A stretch of 64,000 nt of DNA from Thysanoteuthis rhombus (lineage: Eukaryota > Mollusca > Cephalopoda > Oegopsida > Thysanoteuthidae): assembly GCA_963457665.1 (NCBI GenBank), contig OY735212.1, forward strand, positions 57,285,538 through 57,349,537, read 5' to 3'. Numbering within the stretch: the stretch's first letter is position 1; each line of letters opens with the position of its first letter. The position numbers were made by a program, and so were the translations under genes. A model generated the notes under the pieces. It saw only the letters and a program-made list of their open reading frames with translations. It did no database searches and had not been told where the DNA came from. Below, piece after piece: positions 11,572 to 23,459 of the stretch.

Positions 11572-11613
<42 letters not shown>
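11060..11613 (+). pseudogene. RTE retrotransposon 3' fragment with (GAT)n tail
   Basis: The segment begins in the EIKQRI-like block. A frame-disrupted IVTYGAETW block at 11220 is followed by IWRDHETAQYIRRKTG, VKWQRTGHIARM and a decayed 3' end. It ends in about 14 GAT repeats (11572-11613). There are several frameshifts. Confidence 0.8.
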
Positions 11614-11734
11614 CAGTAACCAAAAGAGTTTTGGTTACTTGAAATGTATCATGCACAATGACTCACAAAAACTCTGTCAGTCAACTGGCAACCATTTACA
11701 CATCTTGGTCTTTAGCCAAAGAAAAGTACCAGAA

Positions 11735-12860
11735 CTAAACATTTATTATCTAAAACATTTATTATTATCTTAATTATCTCAAAAAGATAGATCTTTTATC
11801 AAAAATCATCTTTAAAAAACATATCTTCCATCTAAAATTATCTTTAAAAAATAGATCTTTTATCTAAAATTATCTTTAAAACATAGATCTTTTATCTAAA
11901 ATTATCTTAAAAAAATAGATCTTTTATCTAAAATTATCTTTAAAAAATAGATCTTTTATCTAAAATTATCTTTAAAAAATAGATCTTTTATCTAAAATTA
12001 TCTTTAAAATAGATCTTTTATCTAAAATTATCTTAAAAAAATAGATATTTTATCTAAAATTATCTTTGAAAAATAGATATTTTATCTAAAATTATCTTTG
12101 AAAAATAGATCTTTTATCTAAAATTATCTTTGAAAAATGAATCTTTTATCTAAAATTATCTTTAAAAAATGGATCTTTTATCTAAAATTATCTTTAAAAA
12201 ATGGATCTTTTATCTAAAATTATCTTTAAAAAATAGATATTTTATCTAAAATTATCTTTGAAAAATAGATCTTTTATCTAAAATTATCTTAAAAAAATAG
12301 ATATTTTATCTAAAATTATCTTTAAAAAATAGATCTTTTATCTAAAATTATCTTCAAAAAATAGATCTTTTGTCTAAAATTATCTTTAAAAAATAGATCT
12401 TTTATCTAAAATTATCCTAAAAGTAGATCTTTTATCTAAAATTATCTTTAAAAATAGATCTTTTATCTAAAATTATCTTTAAAAAATAGATCTTTTATCT
12501 AAAATTATCTTTAAAAAATAGATCTTTTATCTAAAATTATCTTTAAAAAATAGATCTTTTATCTAAAATTATCTTTAAAAAATAGATATTTTATCTAAAA
12601 TTATCTTTGAAAGATAGATCTTTTATCTAAAATTATCTTCAAGAAATACCAGCACAGGGTTTGAGCATTGTTCATCCAAAATGACCATAGAGACTTAAAA
12701 AAGAATGTTTTTGCAAAAAAAAATGATGCCTAAGTAAATTTTCAAGGTTATAGCACCCAGATATACAAACATGCAGACACACGGACGCTTTGAGAGAGAA
12801 AAATCTGTAGCCTACTTGGCTGACTGGTCTGGATGCCATTTGTGGGACTATTGTGGGACG
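11735..12860 (+). mobile_element. Family-A MITE with internal array expansion
   Basis: Starts with GTACCAGAACTAA and ends with AGCCTACTTGGCTGACTGG and a degraded terminal repeat, as other family-A copies do. Where other copies have two or three AT-rich units it has about 27 (11780-12650). Confidence 0.8.
11780..12650. repeat. ~32-bp tandem array inside a family-A MITE, about 27 copies
   Basis: The unit is TAGATCTTTTATCTAAAATT plus ATCTTTAAAAAA, varying from about 28 to 32 bp by A-run length. Variants such as TAGATATTTT and TGAATCTTTT recur in blocks, suggesting multi-unit duplication. Confidence 0.92.
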
Positions 12861-12864
12861 ATTT

Positions 12865-13530
12865 GATTATAAAACCTTATCAAATTTTAAAAGTGCATCA
12901 ATTAGAGTGAGTCAAAAAAAAAATATACTAAATCAAACAAAATAGTTTTTATCCAAATTTAGAATGTAGATAAATTGATAAATTGCCACTGAAGCTTAAA
13001 AATGGAAATGATACTCATTTTCAAGAACTGAAATCATCAAACATTCATACAATAAATAAAACTTCTACATTTTCCCCCTGGAATCAAGAAAACCCCCAAG
13101 TAGGCCCGTCACTAGTTGCCGGCATTTTCCAAAATCTTATAAAAGTGCAGATAATCCAATTTAGAGTTTTATCGGTTGACTATGATAGCTCAAGTCAAGA
13201 ATTTATTTCATTAAATATATCTTAAGCATCTATTCTATTCAATATATGTAATTTAGTATCAGTCTGAAAGAGAGCATTAAAAACTTTTGTTAGTCTGTTT
13301 CTTTATGATATAATGTTGATATGATTCATATATCTGTATAATCTCAAGTGTCCTATCGCAAATGCTAACTTGGCAAGTCAGAAGACTTCTTCAAGATAAC
13401 TTGGCCAATTAGTCAGCATAGAATAAAATGAGTGACAAGTATCATTTACTAATTACTAAAACAGTTCTGTATCCTAAATTGCTCTTTACCCATTGACAAA
13501 ATGGTTCCAGTCAAACATTTTATAGAATAA
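12865..13530. other. Intron, nothing recognised
   Basis: Lies between two family-A copies; no exon signature in the frame at 12983-13225. Confidence 0.4.
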
Positions 13531-13534
13531 CAGT

Positions 13535-13840
13535 ACCCTGCATGAATGAATCACCATAGCCTCCACATGTACCAGAACTGATTATCGGGAAAATTATCTA
13601 AAAAATGGATCTTTTATCTAAAATTATCTAAAAAAATAAAAACTATCTGTACATGATTCGGATATTGTTGATCCATAATGACTATAAAGACCTGAAATCC
13701 ACTTTTCTGAAAATATTTTTTTTTAAACTCCTTTTAGATGATGCAAAATCTCAAGGTTGTAGCCAGGAGAGAGGAATCTGTAGCCCACTTGGCTGGTTGG
13801 TCGGGTGGATCATTTGTGGGGCTACAGTGTTTTTGTTGGC
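13535..13840 (+). mobile_element. Family-A MITE copy
   Basis: Begins GCATGAATGAATCACCATAG and ends GGGGCTACAGTG, with the internal ATCTAAAATTATCTAAAAAA units and TAGCCCACTTGGCTGGTTGG. An open frame at 13653-13850 is part of the repeat. Confidence 0.8.
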
Positions 13841-13889
13841 AATCATATAGTAAACCATCATTATTTTAAGAAAAACTGATTTTTTTTAA

Positions 13890-14150
13890 AAAAAGGTTTT
13901 TAGCAGTGCATCAATTAATAATGTAAATTCATGCTAAATCGGTCACTTAATTTGTGTTCAGCAGTGTTTATGCTTTGTTTTAAAAATTCAGATTTTTCTT
14001 AGTGATCACCATGTAATAATAGGCAAGAGAAGTAATTTATTCATTGATTACCCTGTTTTCCAATTTTTTTAATTGATAACCCCCAACACAGCATACTGCC
14101 AAAAGATTTTGGTCACATAATGGTTTTTATCAAGTGACTAACTAAGCCAG
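13890..14150 (-). mobile_element. Family-B repeat, partial
   Basis: Contains the GGTTTTTAGCAG, GTGATCACCATG, AGGCAAGAGAAGTAATTTAT and TATCAAGTGACTAACTAAGC blocks. It lies immediately after a family-A copy. Confidence 0.7.
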
Positions 14151-14235
14151 TCTTTAAAACATTTTTATGTTCATCGATTTAAGGATAAGTTTTCAGATTT
14201 TCCTTTTAAGAAACTATTGATAAAAACTATCACCA

Positions 14236-14632
14236 AATCTGTCAACATAGGTTGCTTGAATTTTTAAGTGACTCTGGCTGGCTGGCTATGTATGTGTTGC
14301 ATGCACACTAAATGAGCTAAAGGGCTGAAAATTTAAAAATTTACTCCTAAGAAAAAATGTCTCATTTTTTAAAATTCCCCCACCCCAAGGGGTTTTAGTG
14401 GGAAGCGGGTAGCTAAATTAGTCCTGTAATTTGTGTCTGGCAACGTTCACACTTGTTTTTTTGAAAATTCAAATTATTTCAGTGATGATAGTCCAACAAA
14501 AGGCAAGAGAGGTAATTTGTTTATTGATCACTCAATTGTTACTAATTTATTTAAATGATCACCTCCAATGCAGCTTGCTGCCAAAAGACATTGGTCATGT
14601 GACAGTTTTTATTGAGTGACTAAACAGACCTG
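14236..14632 (-). mobile_element. Family-B repeat, near-complete copy
   Basis: From CTGTCAACATAGGTTGCTTG to TTGAGTGACTAAACAGACCT, with GGCTGGCTGGCTATGTATG and TCCAACAAAAGGCAAGAGAG between. Confidence 0.78.
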
Positions 14633-14639
14633 TTTATTT

Positions 14640-15170
14640 CCAATTTTAAAGTCAAAAGGGTGATTTGCTCTGCAGTAAAAGACTATGAAATCCAATGTAG
14701 CTTTAGTATTGTTTGTCTTTGATAGACATCATATCTGCTTGCTTTTCAAACCAAATCACTTATTGATGCAATTAACCGATTCCCAATTGACTCAAAATCT
14801 TTTTAGACTTTTATTTGTAACCAATATACCATAACTATCCCAAGTTTTTTTTCACTCTCCCAAAATGCATTGCTGTTCAATAATTTGGGGAAAAAAAAGG
14901 AGAAATAATCCATGTATAAGTATTTCAAAACTAACCCAAGTATATTGCACATAACATTTTTCACATACCCATAAATAATATTGATTCTACTGGAAAAAAT
15001 TCCTTTGGAATGAAAAATTTTCATTCAATAAAGCCCAGAGCTAAACATCCAACATAATTCAACAGTCAGTATTCAGAATCTGAAAACATTGTATAGTTTT
15101 TTTGTAACTGAAGATTGTAAGTGGAGCTGATTAGAGACATGAGTGAACAAAATGGTTGTTTAGGGCCCCA
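14640..15170. other. Intron, nothing recognised
   Basis: Unique AT-rich sequence between family-B copies. Confidence 0.4.
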
Positions 15171-15177
15171 TGGCCAT

Positions 15178-15440
15178 CAGAGGGCTGAAAATTTAAAGAT
15201 TTACTCCCTTTCATGTCTAGAAAAATGTTGTTTTTTTTTAAATCCCCCACCCCAAGGGTTTTAGTGGGAAGTGGGTCACTAAATCGGTCGCGTAGTTTGT
15301 GTCTGGCAGTGTTTTTTGGAATTTCAAACTTTTTCAGAGATCATAGCCCAACAAAAGGCAAGAGAGGTTATTTATTTATTGATCATTCCTTTTTTATTAA
15401 TTTTCTAATTAATCACCTCCGATGCAGCTTGCTGCCAAAA
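15178..15440 (-). mobile_element. Family-B repeat, partial
   Basis: AGAGGGCTGAAAATTTAAAG to GCAGCTTGCTGCCAAAAG. Close in sequence to 14316-14590. Confidence 0.72.
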
Positions 15441-15444
15441 GTGG

Positions 15445-16315
15445 GTACTTAGGGCCCCTTAGAAGTGATCAAGATGGAGTTCGAGATTAAAATTTGGGGG
15501 CCTAACTACAAATATCTCAGTTGGCATAGAGTAAACGGAGCACACTAAGAAAAGTTTACCATCATGTAAAAGCTAAAAGCATGGAGGTAAATCAATAATG
15601 TTTACATCAGCATCAAAGACTGTTGTCAGCTCGTCAAAGTAAATGGCAAAATGAATGGCAGACAAAATCAGGAAATTTTAAAAGGAAATTTAAACTCACT
15701 CGCAAGAAAATTGAGAATGAGCAGGTAATGAAGATTCTAGTAAGATAATGAGCCTGAACATTTGTTAAAAGCTATTCAAAAACTGTAACAGGACAACGAA
15801 ATATCAGAAACAAAATATCAGAGAGTCTTTCTCAGATTCCAGATCTCAACATCATGAGAACTGTGGGGGATATTGGAAGGGGATGCATATGAAAACATAG
15901 AAGTCTTCAAGAACTGGAACAATACTGCTCTGAGGAATGAGATAAAATGGACCTTGAGAATATCAAAAAACTAATGACAACTTATCACAAGAGGATGGAA
16001 GCTATAGTACTTGCTAAAGGTGGAAAAACAAAGTATTAGTTCTAGATATGGAAACTTTTCTCTGATTGATTTTAATTATACTTTTAATCTTTTAATACTT
16101 ATTTTCGTTATATATTACATGAAAAAGAGGAAAAAGAATTTTTCTCATAAAGCATTTTGTCTTTTTGGAATTTGTCAAACATCTTTTTCCTGAATAATGT
16201 TTTGAATTGTGTTCTATTACCAAATCACACTGTGAAATTTCTTTGGGTCTTGCTATTGTATTGATATGAAAGTTCAATCAATTGCTTCCATAGGAAAAAT
16301 AAATATACACACAAA
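15445..16315. other. Intron, nothing recognised
   Basis: The text near 15560-15990 (GTAAAAGCTAAAAGCATGG, CATCATGAGAACTGTGG) may be an old DNA-transposon remnant, but I cannot support a family. Confidence 0.35.
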
Positions 16316-16319
16316 CCAT

Positions 16320-16505
16320 CGAGTTTAGCAGGGAAAAATTGCCAAAACTGAAACTCAGTGTTGCCAACTCAAAGAAATATCTTCAGATTAAATCTTTTTG
16401 ACTGCCAAAAAGTGCTACATAAAAATTTTTTTTCATGTGGCCAAAAACGGCACCTCCTACCAAAAGATGCTAAAAATGGTCAAAATGTGTACCCCTATTA
16501 GGACA
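16320..16505 (+). repeat. Family-C dispersed repeat, copy 1
   Basis: GCCAAAACTGAAACTCAG, CTGCCAAAAAGTGCTA and GATGCTAAAAATGGTCAAAA recur in the same order 1.4 kb downstream. Class unknown. Confidence 0.6.
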
Positions 16506-16861
16506 TATCTTTTTGATCCCCTGCCCCTCTCCCCAGACAATTAAGCACCTAAAAATAGCTGACACCTTTTTGGTGGGGTTGTATGCAATTTAACTAGCCT
16601 TTTTGATGGAAACACTTTTTCTATCAGTAATGTTTAGAGCATTTAGAAAAATCTTTTTTCCTGTCTTGTCTTTTCTGAGTCAATCAATAATATATCTATT
16701 CTTTTCTAGATTTTCTATTTCAGCAAAGACATTGCCTTGCATTATCAGATCTTACCATTTATGGCCAAGTTATTACTTTCAAACACAAAAATTGGCCCAG
16801 AATGAATTCAAGTGAAATATGATAGGTACAAGTACGAAAAACCCAATATTTACAAAATAAT

Positions 16862-17345
16862 AGGTCTGGTTAGTCACTAAAAAGAAACTTATGTGTGACA
16901 TATTTTGATAGTATATAGTATTGGAAAAGGGGTGATCAATGATTAGTCTATTGATTGGTCAATAATTAGTCTTATGTCAGAAATAGACACCTGGCTTGTG
17001 TGAGAAATATGTTGGCTTAGTTCATTTTGTTGTGCAGTGATCACTAGAAAAGTCTGAATTTAAAGAAAAGAACAACCATGAATGCTGCTGGACACAAACT
17101 ATGAGAGCAATTAGGCATAGACTTGAATTGTAAATTGAACTCTCCACCAAAAAACTATTTGGGGATCAATTTTTAAAAAACATTTTTTCTAGACATAATA
17201 AGGAGTAAATGTTTTGATTTTGAGCCCTCTTGCTCCATTTGTATGGCCTATACATGTGATACATACATACATAGATCATAGGCCAGCCAGTGCAACTTGA
17301 AAAATGTTTACTGCTTTGATGACAGGTTTGATTGAGGGTTCCTAA
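16862..17345 (+). mobile_element. Family-B repeat with extra internal segment
   Basis: Starts AGGTCTGGTTAGTCACTAAA and contains GTTGTGCAGTGATCACTAG, CATAATAAGGAGTAAATG and a CCAGCCAG block. About 60 bp around 16940-17020 is not in other copies. Confidence 0.72.
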
Positions 17346-17714
17346 CAATTATATGGAAGGTATCTTTTCAAATTGATTTAAAGTCCCTCAAATATGTTTT
17401 TACAGAACAAATTAACATTGAAAGTCTCAAATTTTGAATGTTTACAGTTTGGGGGCTTTAGCAATGAAAATGAATGTTTCTTAATTAGCATAATCAAAAA
17501 ATAAAGAAAATGTTAAGTATAGAGTTTAAGTAAGTAAAAAGCTAAATTTTCCACTAAATTATTCACAGGTTGAATTTTCAAAACTTGGCCATCAAAAACT
17601 TGATAACTTCTTAAACTGGTAGTTATCAAGTGATGTCCAATACTGTTCAAATGTTAAGTTCAATTAACTGCTCTTTTAGGTAAAGTGAATGTATAGACAT
17701 ACCTTGGGTGTTCA

Positions 17715-17880
17715 CAGAAAAAAAATTGCCAAGACTGAAACCTAGAAAACTCAAAAAAAAAAGAAGTCTTTTTTCTACCAAAAAGCGCTAAATAAAAAAA
17801 AACAGAAATGGCAAACAAAAAACCCACCCAAAATATGCTAAAAATGGTCAAAATGTGCACCCCCACTTATTAAATTGAGA
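17715..17880 (+). repeat. Family-C dispersed repeat, copy 2
   Basis: GCCAAGACTGAAACCTAG, CTACCAAAAAGCGCTAAAT and TATGCTAAAAATGGTCAAAA, parallel to 16320-16505. Confidence 0.6.
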
Positions 17881-18024
17881 CCATACTGATACGGTGACTC
17901 TCACAGCATTTTATTTTGAAGTCACATGTTTCAAGTGCTATGATTTCCACACTACATCTTCATTATTTTTGTTTTGCACTGTTTTTCATACTTTGTTTTA
18001 TACGAAAATTCAGCAAATTCAAAA

Positions 18025-18540
18025 AGTCGACTTGGCACAGGTTCTGACTTTGCGAAGTTGGAGAAATTTCCGCTGTGTGTGCATATGCCTCATTATATAT
18101 TTTTAAATAGAGAGACAAGAAAAAAAGGGACCAGCAAGGCGAATGGGAACAGAATTGCAAAAGCATCAACCATTTCTCTTTAATCACTTTGAAATTACAC
18201 GGTGAAAGCAAATGGATGTGTTTGCAAATGTTTGATGGTGGCTATCTTACAAGATCAAGGAGGAACTGCCATTCCCGAGGTGCTGCGAATGTTACGATGC
18301 AAATGCAAAGATCTCTTTCAGGAGCTTTGAAATAACTCTCTTTGAAACTGAACAGGGTAGGTCTGTATTTGCGTGAATGCAGTGCATTTTTTTAAGGCGT
18401 CGTAAAGCTGTTTTTAGGCTCTCAAACACCCTCATCCTTTAGCCATTCTGTTTTTACCTATTCTCACCCGTCTAGCATGCTATGTTATATCCGCTGACTG
18501 GTGAACGATTGTCAACCTATTTCATTAATGGACGTATTGT
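18025..18540. other. CpG-retaining, repeat-free patch
   Basis: Contains GTCGAC, GCGAAG, CCGCTG, ACGGTG, CCCGAG, GCGAAT, ACGATG and GGCGTCGTAA, many more CpG than neighbouring intron. I see no repeat family and no convincing exon. Possibly a conserved non-coding element. Confidence 0.35.
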
Positions 18541-18544
18541 ATCA

Positions 18545-19325
18545 ACTTAGGAATATTACTCTTAAGCCCCTTTTAGCTGCTCCCCCCCTTCCGTATGCCA
18601 GAGATGAGAATTTGAACATATTTATTTGTGCTCTATCAACCTGTCTGAGCCATCCTTCCTTGAGGAAAATTATGGTAGAGTGGATTTTCCCATTTTAATT
18701 CTGAGAAGGTTAAAAAACAACAAATGAAAAGACAACTGTTTGAACCACCGTAGCCACTGAAGATGGTGAAGGATTTTATTCCTTTTAATGTGCGTATGTG
18801 TTTGTGTGTTCAGCACTCCTGGCCATATCGTTTTGTCTACAGACTTGGAAATTAGCATCAGAACTCCACTAGACCCCTTCTAAAAAATGTTCATTTCAAT
18901 TTTTGGAAAAAAGCTTTGCTGACCTTTTTTTAACCTCATGTTGACAGGTATAGTATATTAATTACTAAATAACATCTAGATCCTCCAGAATCTCGTTGTT
19001 TCTAGATAATTCTTTTTACTCTATTTTAGATGTTTTTCCAGTAGAAAATGCCAGTGATGTCATAAATAGAATTTCTTCTGACCATATTTATTCTTCCATA
19101 GAATTTTTTTACATGACTTCAAATTTTTATGCTACAGTTGTTCAATTACTGACCATGTTGCTGAATATTATTTTATTATCATACCTGAAACAAATCAAAT
19201 ATTGGCATCCAGGTTTACACACATTGTAAGTAATGAATATACGTCTAAACAAAAATTTAAAAAAAACTCACAATATTTTCACCCTACATGGAAAAAACAA
19301 ATAATGATTAAATCAATTCTTAAAA
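18545..19325. other. Intron, nothing recognised
   Basis: Unique AT-rich sequence. Confidence 0.4.
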
Positions 19326-19330
19326 CAACA

Positions 19331-19652
19331 GGTCTGGTCAGTCACTCAATATAAACCATGACCAACATGCCATATTGGGATGATCAATTAAAAAATTTGA
19401 AAAAAGAGTGATCAATGAATCATGCTTCTCTCACCATATGTTGGTAGGTAATCACTGAAATAACTTCAATTTTCCAAAAAACAAGTGTGAATGCTACCAA
19501 ATCAATGATCAATTTGGTATTGCATTTGAATCCCCCATTAAAAACTTATTTAAGGGGAAATTCTCAAAAAACAAAAAGATTGTTTTTTTCTAGACATTAT
19601 AAGGAATAAATATTTGAGTTTTCTGCCTTATAGCTCTATACATAACAGCTTT
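19331..19652 (+). mobile_element. Family-B repeat, distal end lost
   Basis: Starts AGGTCTGGTCAGTCACTCAA and ends after GTTTTCTGCCTTATAGCTC. A minus-strand RTE fragment begins at once, suggesting that the RTE insertion removed the rest. Confidence 0.72.
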
Positions 19653-19654
19653 TT

Positions 19655-20135
19655 CTAGATGTCATCATCATAAGTTATCATCAGTAATTTGACATAGACC
19701 TTTCTCAGTATGCACCAGACCCCTCTAAAGGCATTGTAGAACCAATACTTTTTGAATTAGTCTAGTTCATCATACCATCTTATTTTCTCCTGGCCTCAAT
19801 TTCACTTGTGATCTATAGGGATCCATGTCATGAGTAGTTATATCTAACGGTTGTCAGCCATTCTTGCAATGTGACCATATCATTTCTGTTCTTTGAAATG
19901 GTTTCTATGTCTTAGCATTCTATCTGTTCTCTAAAATACTGTGTTGTCTTGTGATCTTTCCATGTGAGGTCGAGCATGGTTCTTCCATGAGCATGTTGCA
20001 TGGTTCTCAGTTTGAGGGTCAGTCTCTTGGTTAGGTTCTATATCTCTGCTCCATAGGTGACTATCGGGATGGCATATTGGTGGTATACCCTTCTTTTCAG
20101 AACTAATGGGATTTTATTGTTCTTGACAATTTTTG
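19655..20135 (-). pseudogene. RTE retrotransposon 3' fragment
   Basis: The reverse complement carries the YGAETW/LTKRL/TMQHAHG-like block, the HKTAQYF-like block and the terminal RKV(L)VQ-like region, with a short ATG-rich tail at 19663-19680. It directly abuts the end of a family-B repeat (19331-19652). Heavily mutated. Confidence 0.72.
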
Positions 20136-20384
20136 CCAGACATGATAAGGAGAAAATGTAGAAATTTTCAGACCAAATTTAAATAGACCAATGTCTTTTC
20201 ATACCATGTTAGAGGTGATCAAAAAAAATTGAAAGTGCAATCAATATGAATGGATATCAGTGACATTTATTAGAGCAAAAATCCTGAGCAAGGATTAGGT
20301 TTACTTAATCTGTCTCATTGACTAAGATACAAAAGAATTAGGTCTACTCATTTACTTGATTTGATAAAAGTGCTGAAGAAGCAG

Positions 20385-20470
20385 ACGCAAAGGCAAGGTA
20401 AGGCGTCTGTCTCTCAAGAGATGCTCCCAATGGAGTATGACGGCCGGTGACAAAGTCCTGGTTATTATTG
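20385..20470 (+). repeat. Short dispersed repeat, copy 1
   Basis: GTCTGTCTCTCAAGAGATGC and GGAGTATGACGGCCGGTGAC are echoed at 22126-22185. Identity unknown. Confidence 0.4.
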
Positions 20471-20804
20471 CATGCGTTTTTAATATAGCAGCAAATCTAC
20501 TTTGTATCCAATTTCAAGAACCACCAATCAAGTACGTTTCTTTCAAAACGTCAGACCAGGTGCATGATATGATATTTGATAGATAACAATGTTTCCCTCT
20601 AAGAATTAGTCAATTTCCATGGGACGCACAATGATAACTGAAACATCAGAATGTCATTGACATATATTGGAACCAAGAACTGCACGAGAATTAGGTTTTA
20701 CTTATTTGATGCAATTATATGCCCAATAATATGATGTCTGATCTTGAAGATAATATGATGAATTACCTTGTGCTGATAAGAAAGGCTTGAAATTCATATT
20801 CATC

Positions 20805-21462
20805 ATAAGCCATTTAGCATCCATCGTTTGACATACACCTTACCCAAGATTTGCCAGACCTCTCTATCATGGGCATTGCTGAGCCATTTTTTTCCAAATT
20901 TGTCTAGTTCATCACACCATCTTATTTTCTACCAGCTACTATTTTACACATGAACATGAACTTGGAACCATGTTGTGAGCTACAACGTCAATCGGTTATC
21001 TGCCATTCTTGCAACATAACCAGCCCCTTGCCATTTAACTTTTCTAATGGTTCCTGTGATATCTCTTATAACTGTTTTTTCTCATAAACTGTTTTGTTTT
21101 GATATGATTCTCTCCAGTGCACGTTGCATGGTTCTCAGTTTGAAGGTTAATCTTTTGGTTAGATTCCATATTTCAGCTTCATAGGTGACTATCTGAAGGA
21201 TGCATTGGTTGTAGACCATTCTTTATAGGACTAAATAAATTTTCATGTTCTTCATAGCATGCCTATCTACTGTGACTCTTTGCTTGTTCTCTTTTTCTTG
21301 AGGATTTCATGAAGATTTGTTGTCCTAGGTTGATTTAGTGGTATACTTTCTTCAGCTCAGCATGATTCCGATTGCAATATCTTTGTCCTTAGTATATTTA
21401 TTGTACGTGCCATTTGTTTTACTGAGGTTCATGGGAGACCTACTTTCTTGTCTTGCATCAAA
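20805..21462 (-). pseudogene. RTE retrotransposon 3' half fragment
   Basis: Read on the minus strand it runs from KKVGLPMNLSKTNGTY (after motif C) through RMVYNQCI to a decayed 3' end near 20805. It has multiple stops and indels. It lies about 670 bp from another minus-strand copy (19655-20135). Confidence 0.72.
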
Positions 21463-21469
21463 AGCTGAA

Positions 21470-22120
21470 AATAATTCTGAGAAACATTTTTGAAGCTAAT
21501 CAGTGTAAGATCACCAAACAAAAAAAATGTGGTTTGTTCAGTTAATAGTTCAACGTTTATAAAGTTCCACGGAAGATGCAAATAAGTATTAAAATATCAA
21601 CAAAAAATTGTGTATTAAATGTGTCTGTTATGAGCATCTGTCCTGGGTTAGTCATTCACTAGAAAATCAACAGGACTAGGATATATAATTTAAGTATTGA
21701 AAATAAATACCTATTTAATGGCCTAAAGATACCGACGAATGCTAATTAGGTTGTATTCAAGATCATAATTCAAATAATCACAAATTATTTTGGATTCACT
21801 GTTATTTAAATAGTGTACTCATCTATTAAGGAAATTTTATCTATCTCATCAAGTAAGAAACCCAGACTGAGTTACCCGACTTACTTGATGCATCAAGTAT
21901 ATGCAAAAATTCCCAGCACCATTATTAAACAAATAAGCAATTTTTAGGAAAATCATCAAAATATCTTCAGATTTCATTCAACTATTCAATGCTTGTGCGT
22001 GTAGTCTTTAAGAATTGTTTGAAGAAAACTGATAATTCTTCTTGATTATGGTGAAAATAATAGCTGAGCATCAACCATATTCAACATTGTTCATCCTCTA
22101 TGTTTAATCTGAGAAAGTAA
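21470..22120. other. Intron, nothing recognised
   Basis: Unique sequence between RTE fragments. Confidence 0.4.
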
Positions 22121-22125
22121 AGATG

Positions 22126-22185
22126 AAATGTCTGTCTCTTATGAGAAATCCCTTAATAGAGTATGACGCCCATGGACAAGGTCCA
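22126..22185 (+). repeat. Short dispersed repeat, copy 2
   Basis: TGTCTGTCTCTTATGAGAAA and TAGAGTATGACGCCCATGG parallel 20385-20470. Confidence 0.4.
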
Positions 22186-22299
22186 AGTGTCCATCGTGAT
22201 CCTTACAAATCATGATATCCTGGGGCTTTATATCTACCTACAAGTTTTTTTTATGACCACCCCCTTGGCAGGATGTAAGTTCACTGAGGGGATACCTCC

Positions 22300-22475
22300 A
22301 TCCAATATTATTGTATACCCTAGTACTGGTTGTGTATGCTTCTTTTCAAGACTAATTTTCTTGTTTTCAAAGGTTGAGTTTGCTCCTCTGAAAGCTTGCC
22401 AACATGAAGTGATTCTTTGCCTGATTTCTTCTTCTTTTAAAGTTTTTGTGGAGATTGGTTCTGGCAATCAAAAAT
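22300..22475 (-). pseudogene. Short RTE fragment
   Basis: The minus strand encodes EEEIRQRITSCWQAFRGANS then TFENKKISL, the RTE block before KRRVYNQCI. Both ends are lost. Confidence 0.68.
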
Positions 22476-22479
22476 GGGT

Positions 22480-23070
22480 TTAAGATGAGAATTAAAAAAA
22501 GAAAACCATAGCTCTCAGGATAGCCTTCAACTGTTCACTTTAAATGGAATCTATTACTTAGTGAAATTCAATGAGATTTTTTTTTTTTTTTTTGACAAAT
22601 TGCTGGAACCACCGTTATTGTGCAATGCTACAATAAGTAATTAGCTTGTTTGAATGATGTATTTGAGAGGAAAAACCTTTGTTTCAAAATAAGGAGGTTG
22701 ACTGGTGATTTTGCTGCTTGACAGTGCCCGTTCTGATATTGCGAATGTGACGCAGAGAAAGATCATGGGGTTAGGGTAGGAAGATATTCTATATGCTGAA
22801 TATTCTACAGACTGGTCACCTTCGAACTTGTTTCACTCCGAGCAACACTACTTGTCTGGTCTGAGGTGTCAACAAGTTCAACATATTAAAAAAAATACCT
22901 CTAAGGATTAATTGCATCAAAATCGAAAATCGTTTTTTATGCACTTAAATGTACTTTGACAGCAGTTAATTGCATCATTAGGCCAGCTTCAGTTTGGTTG
23001 GGGTAGAATTGAACAAATAACAAAATTTGTAGTTTAGTTTGATATGACCAATATCAGAATAAAGGTGATT
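22480..23070. other. Intron, nothing recognised beyond a T-run
   Basis: A T-run of about 16 at 22577-22593; otherwise unassigned. Confidence 0.4.
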
Positions 23071-23074
23071 TTTT

Positions 23075-23455
23075 AATTATATTCTCAGATGTGACCATCT
23101 TTTTACTTAGGCTGTTCCATATGATTGTCACTCTTGCCAAGAAAGAATTTTTCTAACACCAATAGAGGTCTGAATTTATGATACATGGCTGTGTTCTACT
23201 GTGTTTTACAAGAGATAGATAGTCAACATTTTCTTATCAGGGAATTTTGAGCAACAAATGTCAGTATCCACTATATGTATATTGTTCCAAATTCTATAGA
23301 CTTCCAATAGGTCAGCATGTTTTTTTCAGTTTTCTAGGGTCTCTAGATTGAGTTGTTTTAATCTTTCAGTTTAAGATATATTTTCAAGTTTCAGAATGAT
23401 TGTAGTTGCTCTCTTCTGTACTTTCTCTATGGTATCTGAACGAATATACAATTTA
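23075..23455 (-). pseudogene. CR1/Jockey-like LINE C-terminal fragment
   Basis: The minus strand reads DTIEKVQKRATTIILKLENI, ERLKQLNLETLEN and HADLLEVYRIWNN. This is the post-reverse-transcriptase block (VQRRATKL...RLxxLxLxxLExRR...) of CR1/Jockey-type LINEs. There are several stops. Confidence 0.72.
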
Positions 23456-23459
23456 GCTG

